Positions 5,974 through 12,831 of a DNA stretch of 13,470 nt are shown here, piece after piece. The notes under the pieces are model-generated. The model searched no databases. It had not been told where the DNA came from and saw nothing but the letters and a program-made list of their open reading frames with translations. Source of the DNA: Gemmatimonadota bacterium (GTDB taxonomy: Bacteria > Gemmatimonadota > Gemmatimonadetes > Longimicrobiales > UBA6960); assembly GCA_019347995.1 (NCBI GenBank), contig JAHWKH010000023.1, positions 1 through 13,470 on the forward strand, read 5' to 3'. Both the position numbers and the translations under genes were made by a program. Numbering within the stretch: position 1 is the first letter of the stretch; each line of letters starts with the position of its first letter.

Positions 5974-6750
5974 GTGGCGGCCCGCGCCATCTGGAAGGGC
6001 GTCGTCCGCTTCGGGGACGTGGCCGTTCCCGTGAAGCTCTATTCGGCCGTGGAGGACCGCTCCGTCCACTTCCGGCTCCTCCACGAGACCGACCTGGTGC
6101 CGGTGAAGCAGGAGATGGTGCATCCGGGCACCGGCGACCCGGTGCCCGGCGACGAGGTCCGGCGCGGCTGGGTGGCCGACGACGGCAGCGTGGTGATGCT
6201 GGAGCCGGAGGAGCTGGAGGCGGTGGAGCCCGAAGGCTCGAGGGACATCGAGATCACGCGCTTCCTCGATCCCGCGGTCGTGAGCCATCCGTGGTACGTC
6301 CGCCCCTATTACCTGGGGCCCGACGGCGACGAGGAGGCCTACTTTGCCCTCGCCGGTGCGCTGGAGTCGTCCGGCAAGGAGGGCGTGGCGCGCTGGGTGA
6401 TGCGCAAGAAGACCTATCACGGCGCGCTGCGGCTGCAGGGAGAGCATCTAATGCTGGTGACGCTGCGCAACGCCGGCGAGGTGGTGCCGGCCTCGGCGCT
6501 GCCTTCGCCCGGGGGCCGCGACCTCCAGAAGGCCGAGGTGGCGATGGCCGGCAAGCTCCTGGAGGCCCTGCACGGAGACTTCGACCCGGCCGAGTGGCGC
6601 GACGAGTACCGGGACCGGGTCATGGAGCTGGTGGAGGCCAAGGCGGAGGGCAAGACGATCGAGATGGAGCCCTACCGCGCGAAGGAGACGGGCGGCGAGC
6701 TGTCCGACGCCCTGAAGGCGAGCCTCGACGCGGCGAGGAAGAGTGCGTAG
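5974..6750 (+). CDS. ku: Ku-type DNA end-binding protein (first copy, short form)
   Basis: This 258-residue bacterial Ku protein is expected to form a ring-shaped dimer on double-strand DNA ends and recruit a LigD-type ligase for non-homologous end joining. The N-terminus (AARAIWKGVVRFGDVAVPVKLYSA) and the blocks HFRLLHETD, GSRDIEITRFLDP, WYVRPYYLGPD and ARWVMRKKTYHGALR are characteristic of the Ku core. The core ends near PYRAKETGG and only a short tail follows, with no basic or SAP extension. The GTG start at 5974 is supported by GGGGAAGG (5961-5968), and it lies one base after the zinc-protein stop. The second Ku gene begins 26 bases downstream. No ligase gene is in the window. Confidence 0.95.
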   Translation: MAARAIWKGVVRFGDVAVPVKLYSAVEDRSVHFRLLHETDLVPVKQEMVHPGTGDPVPGDEVRRGWVADDGSVVMLEPEELEAVEPEGSRDIEITRFLDPAVVSHPWYVRPYYLGPDGDEEAYFALAGALESSGKEGVARWVMRKKTYHGALRLQGEHLMLVTLRNAGEVVPASALPSPGGRDLQKAEVAMAGKLLEALHGDFDPAEWRDEYRDRVMELVEAKAEGKTIEMEPYRAKETGGELSDALKASLDAARKSA

Positions 6751-6776
6751 CCGTCCCGGTACCGGGGGCGCGGGCC

Positions 6777-7763
6777 GTGGCTGAGAGGACGGCGCGCGAC
6801 GAGGCGCGGGCGCGGGCCTTCTGGTCGGGCACCGTCAGCTTCGGCCTGGTGAGCATCCCGGTCTACCTCTACCCCGCCAACACCTCGAGCCGCGTGTCCC
6901 TGCGCATGCTGGCGCCCGACGGCACGCCCCTGCGCCGGCGCTACGTGAACCCCGAGACCGGCAAGCCCGTGGACTACGACGCGCTGGTGCGAGGCTACGA
7001 GCTCGACTCGGGCGAGTTCGTCGTGCTCACCGACGACGAGTTGGAGGCGCTGGCCCCGGAGAAGAGCCGCGACATCGACCTGCGCCGCTTCGTGGACGTC
7101 GCTCAGCTCGATCCGGTCTTCTTCGAGCGCGCCTACTACCTCGCCCCGGCGGGCGATTCCAACAAGGCCTACCGGCTGCTGGCGCAGACCATGGAGAAGG
7201 CCGGCCAGGCCGGCATCGCCACGTTCGTCATGCGCACCAAGGAGTACCTGGTGGCGATCGTGGCGGAGGAGGGCATCCTGCGGGCCGAGACGCTGCGCTT
7301 CGCCGGCGAGGTGCGCGCGTCCGACGACGTCGGGCTCCCCGAGCCCGTGAAGCCTCCGGCCAAGACGGTCAAGGCCATGGAGAAGGCCATCGCCGCCCGG
7401 GTGGAGGACGACCTGGACGAGGACGAGCTGCGCGACGAGGACTCGGAGCGGCTGCTGGCGCTGGTGGAGGAGAAGCGGAAGAAGAAGAAGGACGTGGTCC
7501 GTCCGAAGGAGACGGCGGCGGACGAGGACGGGGGCGGAGCGGACGTCATCGACCTGATGGAGGTGCTCAAGCGCAGCCTCTCGGGCCAGGAAGGAGGGAG
7601 GGCGGCCCCGAAGCGCGCGTCCCGGCGCGGCGGTCCGTCCGCCGACGACCTGCGGGAGATGACGAAGGCCGAGCTGTACGAGCGCGCGCAGAAGCTCGAC
7701 GTCCCGGGGCGGAGCTCCATGACGAAGGAGGAGCTGGTGGACGCGGTCTCGAAGGCGTCGTGA
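6777..7763 (+). CDS. ku: Ku-type DNA end-binding protein (second copy) with C-terminal SAP/Rho-N-like domain
   Basis: This 328-residue Ku paralog follows the first copy directly. Its core has RAFWSGTVSFGLVSIPVYLYPA, SRDIDLRRFVDVAQLDPVFF, RAYYLAPAG and TFVMRTKEYLVAIV. After the core come an acidic/basic linker containing KRKKKKD and a KRASRRGG patch. The last 40 or so residues (SADDLREMTKAELYERAQKL..., 288-328) have the look of a SAP/Rho-N helix-extension-helix DNA-binding module. The open frame extends far upstream, but that part is the shadow of the first ku; GTG 6777 just before AERTARDEARARAFWSG is the sensible start, with a GGGGGCG run ahead. Two different Ku subunits in tandem suggest a heterodimer or a division of labour, which is inference. 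Confidence 0.92.
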   Translation: MAERTARDEARARAFWSGTVSFGLVSIPVYLYPANTSSRVSLRMLAPDGTPLRRRYVNPETGKPVDYDALVRGYELDSGEFVVLTDDELEALAPEKSRDIDLRRFVDVAQLDPVFFERAYYLAPAGDSNKAYRLLAQTMEKAGQAGIATFVMRTKEYLVAIVAEEGILRAETLRFAGEVRASDDVGLPEPVKPPAKTVKAMEKAIAARVEDDLDEDELRDEDSERLLALVEEKRKKKKDVVRPKETAADEDGGGADVIDLMEVLKRSLSGQEGGRAAPKRASRRGGPSADDLREMTKAELYERAQKLDVPGRSSMTKEELVDAVSKAS

Positions 7764-7791
7764 GGCCGTCCGCCCCACCCGCCGGCGTTCC

Positions 7792-7821
7792 TTGACGAGC
7801 CGGAGCGCCGGCGTCTAAGCT
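7792..7821 (+). promoter_or_regulatory. Sigma70-like promoter of the qhp operon
   Basis: TTGACG (7792-7797) and TAAGCT (7816-7821) are separated by 18 bases. This lies just after the second ku stop codon and gives a predicted start near 7828, about 75 bases before the first ORF of the operon. The same TTGACG -35 element occurs before the HTH gene at the left of the window. Confidence 0.6.
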
Positions 7822-7830
7822 GGCTCCGGC
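7799..7830. promoter_or_regulatory. Perfect 8-bp inverted repeat spanning the qhp -10 element (candidate operator)
   Basis: GCCGGAGC (7799-7806) and GCTCCGGC (7823-7830) are exact reverse complements separated by 16 bases. They enclose the -10 hexamer and reach the predicted transcription start. The half-site centres are 24 bp apart. The position is what one expects for a repressor site; alternatively it is a chance GC palindrome or a hairpin ending the ku transcript. No regulator gene is seen nearby. Confidence 0.45.
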
Positions 7831-7854
7831 GTCGGCCCCGGCGGGGCGCGGCGC

Positions 7855-7888
7855 GACGGACCCCGGGACCCTTCCGGGCGTCCCCGTC
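7855..7888 (+). promoter_or_regulatory. Structured 5'-UTR hairpin ahead of the qhp operon
   Basis: GGAC + CCCGGGA (7858-7868) pairs with TTCCGGG + GTCC (7872-7883, one bulged C and one G-T pair) around a CCC loop. GAC (7855-7857) and GTC (7886-7888) extend the stem across a two-base bulge. It ends five bases before the AGGAG ribosome-binding site at 7893, so it could modulate translation or attenuate transcription. Confidence 0.4.
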
Positions 7889-7902
7889 CACCAGGAGCTC
7901 CC

Positions 7903-7983
7903 GTGTTTCCAAGGCGACGCGGTTTCCTCGAGGGCTTCCCCGCGGGCGCCGTGCGCGCCCTGCCGGGGCTCGCGCTGCCGTGA
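7903..7983 (+). CDS. 26-codon ORF resembling a Tat signal peptide, overlapping the qhpG start
   Basis: GTG 7903 is preceded by AGGAG (7893-7897) five bases upstream, a better ribosome-binding site than that of qhpG itself. The peptide starts MFPRRRGFLEGF, then has an Ala/Gly/Leu segment ending PGLALP. The RRGFL core with following AGAV...LPGLAL is close to a twin-arginine signal. Its TGA stop (7981-7983) overlaps the qhpG GTG (7980-7982) as GTGA, so translation of qhpG may be coupled to it. It could be a coupling leader peptide, the remnant of a lost exported protein, or a signal peptide split from qhpG by a frameshift. Known QhpG is cytoplasmic, which argues against the last option. Confidence 0.4.
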   Translation: MFPRRRGFLEGFPAGAVRALPGLALP

Positions 7984-9533
7984 CCCTCGCGACTCCTGCG
8001 GACGTGCTGGTGGTGGGCGGCGGCCCGGCCGCCGCGGCGGCGGCGCGCCTGCTCGCGTCCTGGGGGCACGCCGTGGTGGTCGCCACCGGACGCCCCGCCG
8101 GCTCGCCTCCCCTCGCCGAGTCCCTCCCTCCCAGCACCCGCAAGCTCTTCGGGCTCCTCGGCCTCATGGACGAGGTGGAGCGCGGGGGGTTCGTGACCAC
8201 CACCGGGAACACCTCCTGGTGGGGCGACGCCGGATGCCGTGCCCTTCCATTCGGCGGCGGCACCTCCGGCTTCCAGGTGGAGCGGGGTCGCCTCGACCGG
8301 CTGCTCCTGGACGCCGCCGGGGATGCCGGCGCCGGGCTCCTGCGGGGCGCCACGGTCCGCCACGTCGACCTGCGGGGTGGCGACGTGCCCGTACTCGCCC
8401 GGGTGCGGGACGCGGACGGCCGGAGCCGGACGGTGCGGGCCCGCCGGATCCTGGACTGCTCGGGACGCGCCGGCGTGCTGGCCCGGGACGGGCTCCGGGA
8501 ACGGACCGAGGGCTTCGCCACCATCGCCCTCGTGGGCGTGTGGGCGCGCGGGGACGGATGGCCGCTGGAGGACCCCTCTCACACCCTCGTGGAATCCTAC
8601 GACGAGGGGTGGACCTGGTCCGTGCCGGTCTCCCCGACGCGCCGGTACGTGGCGGCCATGGTCGATCCGGCTTCGGCGGTGCTGCGCCGGGGCGGCGGCC
8701 TCGACCTCCTCTACCGCCGCGAGCTGGCACGGACGCACCACCTGCGCCGCCTCCTGGAAGGAGCCACGGCCGTGGCCGGCCCCTGGGCCTACGGTGCCAC
8801 GCCCTACGGCGCCCGCCGCTTCGGCGGCGACGCCTTCCTGCTGGTGGGCGACGCCGGCAGCTTCCTCGATCCCCTGTCGTCCTACGGCGTCAAGAAGGCG
8901 CTGGCGTCGGGCTGGCTCGCCGCCGTCGCCACGCACACCGCGCTGACGCGCCCGGCCATGGCCGGCGCGGCGCTCGAGCTCTTCGAGGAGCGGGAGCGCG
9001 AGGTCTGGCGCCGCTATCGGACGCTCACGGCGGGCTTCTACCGCGACGCCGGCGCCGCCCACGGGGGACCCTTCTGGTCCGCACGCGCCGACGCGGCGGG
9101 GCCCGGAGCGGGGGGCGGGTCCATGCCCGCCGGCGATCGCCCGGCCCGCCTGCATCCGGACCCTGCCGCGCTCGTGGGCGAGCCCGCCGTGCGCGAGGCC
9201 TTCCAGCGGCTGCGGGCCAGCGGAGACGTGCGCCTGCGCCCCGCAGCCACGCTCCGCCGGCTCCGCCGTCCCACGGTGCGCGGCCGCGAGGTCGTGCTCG
9301 AGGAGCGCCTCGCCTCTCCGGCCCTGCCCGCGGGGCTCGGCGTCGTGCGAGGGGTGGACCTGCCCCTGGTGGCGCGCCTCGCCCGGGACCGGGGGGACGT
9401 GCCCGGACTCTTCGAAGCCTATCGCCGGGCGGGGAATCCGGTGGACCTCCCCGACTTCCTGGGCGCCCTCTCCGTGTTGCTGGCGGCGGGAATGCTCGAG
9501 AACGCCGCGGTCCCCGCCGGGGCCGCGCCCTGA
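7980..9533 (+). CDS. qhpG: QhpG-like FAD-dependent monooxygenase for CTQ biogenesis
   Basis: This 517-residue flavoprotein is of the group that includes flavin-dependent halogenases and QhpG, the monooxygenase that hydroxylates the precursor tryptophan of the CTQ cofactor in the QHNDH gamma subunit. The N-terminal dinucleotide fold is ADVLVVGGGPAAAAAARLL (about residues 7-25). The second FAD motif is LLVGDAGSFLDPLSSYGVKKAL (about 286-307). The last hundred residues, after a Gly/Pro-rich linker, resemble a small winged-helix/RRE-like domain (VVLEERLASP ... LPDFLGALSVLLAAGML). The GTG start at 7980 overlaps the stop of a short upstream ORF. qhpA starts 13 bases after its stop. The family assignment rests on the FAD motifs plus the adjacent qhpA, qhpD and qhpC; in Paracoccus qhpG lies at the distal end of the operon rather than the front. 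Confidence 0.85.
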   Translation: MTLATPADVLVVGGGPAAAAAARLLASWGHAVVVATGRPAGSPPLAESLPPSTRKLFGLLGLMDEVERGGFVTTTGNTSWWGDAGCRALPFGGGTSGFQVERGRLDRLLLDAAGDAGAGLLRGATVRHVDLRGGDVPVLARVRDADGRSRTVRARRILDCSGRAGVLARDGLRERTEGFATIALVGVWARGDGWPLEDPSHTLVESYDEGWTWSVPVSPTRRYVAAMVDPASAVLRRGGGLDLLYRRELARTHHLRRLLEGATAVAGPWAYGATPYGARRFGGDAFLLVGDAGSFLDPLSSYGVKKALASGWLAAVATHTALTRPAMAGAALELFEEREREVWRRYRTLTAGFYRDAGAAHGGPFWSARADAAGPGAGGGSMPAGDRPARLHPDPAALVGEPAVREAFQRLRASGDVRLRPAATLRRLRRPTVRGREVVLEERLASPALPAGLGVVRGVDLPLVARLARDRGDVPGLFEAYRRAGNPVDLPDFLGALSVLLAAGMLENAAVPAGAAP

Positions 9534-9546
9534 ACAGGAACTCCGC

Positions 9547-11364
9547 ATGAGCCCACGCTTCCGATCCTTCCGCGCGCGCCCCCGGGCGCTGCCGGTCCTC
9601 GCCGCCCTCGCCGCCCTGGGCGCCGCGGCGCTCGCCCTGGAGGCGGACGTCCCGGCCGCGGCGTCCGAGGGAGGCGCGGGACTCGCCGTGCAGGCGGGCA
9701 TCCCGGCCACGCCACCCCCCTCCCCCACCCCGGCGGCCGACACGCTGGTGGGCTATCCTGTGGAGAGCGACGTCGTCGTTCGCAACTGCGCGCGCTGCCA
9801 CACGGTCGACTCGGCGGGACGCATGAGCCGCATCTCCTACCTGCGCAAGACGCCGGAGGGATGGGAGCGCTCCGTCCGGCGCATGGTGTCGCTCAATGGG
9901 GTGCGGCTCGACCCCGCGGCCGCGCGGGAGATCGTGCGCTACCTGGCCGACAGGCACGGGATCGCGCCGGAGGAGCTCCGCCCGGCGCGCTGGGAGGTGG
10001 AGCGGCGCAGCGACGACTTCGACTACGACGGCCCCGACGACGTCGAGGAGACGTGCATCCCGTGCCACAGCATCGGGCGGGTGCTGACCGAGCGCCGCAC
10101 GGGGGACGAGTGGCGTCTCCTGATGGCGACGCACCGCGGCTACTACCCCCTGGTCGACTTCCAGGCCTTCTACGACCGCTCCCCCGACCGGGAAGGGCCC
10201 CATCCCGTGGAGAAGGCCGTCGCCCACTTCACCGAGGTCTTCCCGCTGGAGACGGCGGCGTGGTCGGCGTGGTCGGCCAACGTGCGCCCGCCCCGGCTCG
10301 AGGGGGCGTGGGCGCTCCGGGGGCACGACCGCGCGCGCGGACCGTTCTACGACAGCCTCGACGTGCGGCCGGTCCCTGGCGCGGAGGGCGAGTTCACCAC
10401 CGAGGCCCGCTACGTCTTCCCCGAGGACGGCGGCTCCGTCACCCGCGACGGACGCGCCGTCGTCTACACGGGCTACCAGTGGCGGGGGCGCTCGACCGCC
10501 GGATCGGACCCCGGGAACGAGCTGCGCGAGGTGATGATGATCGAGCGGGGGTGGTCGGAGATGAGCGGGCGCTGGTTCACCGGAGCCAACGACGAGCTGG
10601 GCGTGGACGTGACGCTCCTGCGCGCGGGCGCCGCGCCCGTGGTGTCGGGCGTGCACCCCCCCGCGCTCGAGGCCGGTAGCCGGGACGCGGAGGTGCGAAT
10701 CTTCGGCCACGGCCTCTCCGGCGTCGACGTGGACTTCGGGCCCGGCGTGCGCGTGAGCCGGATCGAGGAGTCCACGCCCGGCCTCCTGGTGGTCCGCGTC
10801 GACGTCGCCGCGGACGCCGCGAAGGGAGCCCGGGACCTGGTGCTGCAAGGCGCCTTGCGCGAAAGCGCGCTGGTGGTGCACGACGGCGTCGACAGGATCG
10901 AGATCCTGCCCCGGGCCGGGATGGCGCGCGTGGGCGGCGAGGCCTTCCCGAAGCAGTACGAGCGCTTCGAGGCGGTGGGCTTCGACGACGGTCCCGACGG
11001 CGAGCCCGAAACCGACGACGACCTGCCCCTCGGGCGCGTCCCCGTCGAATGGTCGCTGGACGAGTACCCCGTCACCTACGACGACGACGACATCCTCTTC
11101 GTGGGCGAGATCGACCAGACCGGCCTGTTCACGCCCGCCGTGGACGGCCCGAACCCCGAGCGCAGCGGCGAGCGCAACAACATCGGTGACGTGTGGGTGC
11201 TGGCGACGCACACGCCCGAGAGCGCGCCGGACCGGACCCTCTCGGCCCGTGCCCACCTGCTGGTCACCGTTCCGCTCTACATGCGCTGGGACCCGTGGCC
11301 GCCGCCCGCCCAGACGCCCCGCAGCGCCACCAACCGATCCCCGAATCCTGGAGACCCCCGATGA
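9547..11364 (+). CDS. qhpA: Quinohemoprotein amine dehydrogenase alpha subunit (diheme)
   Basis: This 605-residue periplasmic subunit carries two c-type hemes that take electrons from the CTQ of the gamma subunit after amine oxidation to aldehyde and ammonia. A signal peptide covers about residues 1-40 (Arg-rich start, then LPVLAALAALGAAALAL), followed by a Pro/Ala-rich linker. Heme sites are CARCH (81-85) and CIPCH (170-174). Conserved alpha-subunit blocks include SRISYLRKTPEGWERSV, PLETAAWSAW, GYQWRGR and DGPNPERSGERNN. Between them are the beta-sandwich domains of the four-domain fold. An Asp-rich insertion lies at about 478-492, and the C-terminus has a Pro-rich tail. ATG 9547 has AGGAA six bases upstream. 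The end overlaps qhpD by ATGA (11361-11364), so the two are translationally coupled. Confidence 0.95.
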   Translation: MSPRFRSFRARPRALPVLAALAALGAAALALEADVPAAASEGGAGLAVQAGIPATPPPSPTPAADTLVGYPVESDVVVRNCARCHTVDSAGRMSRISYLRKTPEGWERSVRRMVSLNGVRLDPAAAREIVRYLADRHGIAPEELRPARWEVERRSDDFDYDGPDDVEETCIPCHSIGRVLTERRTGDEWRLLMATHRGYYPLVDFQAFYDRSPDREGPHPVEKAVAHFTEVFPLETAAWSAWSANVRPPRLEGAWALRGHDRARGPFYDSLDVRPVPGAEGEFTTEARYVFPEDGGSVTRDGRAVVYTGYQWRGRSTAGSDPGNELREVMMIERGWSEMSGRWFTGANDELGVDVTLLRAGAAPVVSGVHPPALEAGSRDAEVRIFGHGLSGVDVDFGPGVRVSRIEESTPGLLVVRVDVAADAAKGARDLVLQGALRESALVVHDGVDRIEILPRAGMARVGGEAFPKQYERFEAVGFDDGPDGEPETDDDLPLGRVPVEWSLDEYPVTYDDDDILFVGEIDQTGLFTPAVDGPNPERSGERNNIGDVWVLATHTPESAPDRTLSARAHLLVTVPLYMRWDPWPPPAQTPRSATNRSPNPGDPR

Positions 11365-12800
11365 AGCTCGCCCCGGCCGAATACCGCGCGTTCGAGGCGT
11401 CCGGCGCCCGCTTCCTCTACCTGGTACCGAGCGCCGGCGTAGTGAAGCTGGACGAGCCGTCGGCCGCGGTGCTGGACCTGCTGGAGGAGGAGGCGCGGGG
11501 CCGCGACGACGTGGTAGCGGCGCTGGCGCCCCGCTTCGGCGACGACCAGGTGCGGGCCTCGCTGGACGAGCTGACCCAGATCAGGGCGGTGGGACGCGCC
11601 GCGGCGCCCAGGGAGCGCATGCTCAAGGTCCTGCCTCCCCCGGACTTCCCGCTCACGACGCTGGTCCTGAACGTGACCAGCAAGTGCAACCTGGCCTGCA
11701 CCTACTGCTACGAGTACGGCGAGGACAAGATCGTCGACCCGTGCGCCGAGGATAAGCCGCGCTTCATGGACGAGGAGACGGCGCGCCGGAGCGTGGACTT
11801 CCTCTTCGAGAAGGCGGGCTTCAACGAGGTGGTCCACCTCACGTTCTTCGGCGGCGAGACGCTGCTGAACTGGAAGATCCTCAAGAAGGCGGCCGACTAC
11901 GCGCTGGAGAAAGCGGCGCAGTCCGGCAAGCGCGTGGCGTTCAACCTCACCACCAACGGCACGCTGCTGCGCGAGGAGGTCATCGAGTGGATGGCCGACT
12001 ACGACGTCACGGTCACCATCTCCATGGACGGGCCGCAGGAGAGCCAGGACAAGTTCCGGGTCTTCAAGAACGGCATGGGCTCCTACGAGATGATCCTGCC
12101 CAAGGTGAAGGCGCTGCTGGCCCGCCACCGCTCGCGCCCCATCGGCGCCCGCGTGACGCTCACCCGCCAGAACCTCGACGTGATGAAGATCTTCCGGCAC
12201 CTGACCGACGAGGTGGGCTTCCAGGAGGTGGGCTTCGCGCCGGTGACCACGGCCGACGGCCGCGACTACGCCATCGAGGGCGAGGGCTACGACACCATGC
12301 TGGGCCAGTTCCAGGAGCTGGCCTGGGAGTTCCTCGAGTACGCGGCGGAGGGCCGCCCCCACGGCTTCTCCAACGTGAAGGAGACGCTGGAGGAGATCCA
12401 CAAGGGCGTGAGCAAGGCCTACCCGTGCGGCGCCGGCCTGGGCCTCATGGGCGTGGCCACCGACGGCGAGGTGGCGCTGTGCCACCGCTTCGCCGGCTCC
12501 GGCGAGCACAGCCTGGGCACGGTCCAGGGCGGCATAGACCAGGCCAAGCAGCGCACGTTCCTCGAGGAGAACCACCTGGCCAGCAAGACCGACTGCCACA
12601 CCTGCTGGGCCCGCCCCTTGTGCTCCGGCGGCTGCTACCACGAGGCCCATACCCGCTACGGGACCACGACCCGGCCGAACCTCCACTACTGCGAGTGGAT
12701 CCGCGGCTGGACGCACACGTGCCTGGAGATCTACGGCGCGCTGAGCGAGCGCAACCCGGCGTGGCTGGCCCGGCTGGACCGGGTGGAGGCGCAGGCGTGA
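11361..12800 (+). CDS. qhpD: QhpD radical SAM/SPASM peptide maturase
   Basis: This 479-residue cytoplasmic enzyme forms the thioether cross-links between Cys and the methylene carbons of Asp/Glu in the QhpC gamma subunit. The N-terminal part (residues 1-75, FLYLVPSAGVVKLDEPSAAVLDLL...) resembles a PqqD-type leader-recognition domain. The radical SAM cluster is CNLACTYC (C109, C113, C116). FFGGETLLN is the GGE motif, and FNLTTNGTLL follows. SPASM-type cysteines are at 356, 374, 412, 415, 421, 425, 444 and 454, enough for two auxiliary [4Fe-4S] clusters. The frame is open to 11193, but ATG 11361 is chosen: it overlaps the qhpA stop, has GGAG seven bases upstream, and gives the length I recall for Paracoccus QhpD. 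qhpC follows after 31 bases. Confidence 0.95.
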   Translation: MKLAPAEYRAFEASGARFLYLVPSAGVVKLDEPSAAVLDLLEEEARGRDDVVAALAPRFGDDQVRASLDELTQIRAVGRAAAPRERMLKVLPPPDFPLTTLVLNVTSKCNLACTYCYEYGEDKIVDPCAEDKPRFMDEETARRSVDFLFEKAGFNEVVHLTFFGGETLLNWKILKKAADYALEKAAQSGKRVAFNLTTNGTLLREEVIEWMADYDVTVTISMDGPQESQDKFRVFKNGMGSYEMILPKVKALLARHRSRPIGARVTLTRQNLDVMKIFRHLTDEVGFQEVGFAPVTTADGRDYAIEGEGYDTMLGQFQELAWEFLEYAAEGRPHGFSNVKETLEEIHKGVSKAYPCGAGLGLMGVATDGEVALCHRFAGSGEHSLGTVQGGIDQAKQRTFLEENHLASKTDCHTCWARPLCSGGCYHEAHTRYGTTTRPNLHYCEWIRGWTHTCLEIYGALSERNPAWLARLDRVEAQA

Positions 12801-12831
12801 GGACCGCGGGAAGCATCCACGAGGAGGATCG

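Noticed and set aside
6291..6776. Extension of the second ku upstream to 6291
   Set aside because: This part overlaps the first ku in another frame and is Arg/Gly-rich; the Ku N-terminal motif begins only after GTG 6777.
9025..11256. 743-codon minus-strand open frame opposite qhpG/qhpA
   Set aside because: The plus strand encodes clear QhpA motifs including both CxxCH sites; the minus frame is His/Arg/Gly-rich with no recognisable domain.
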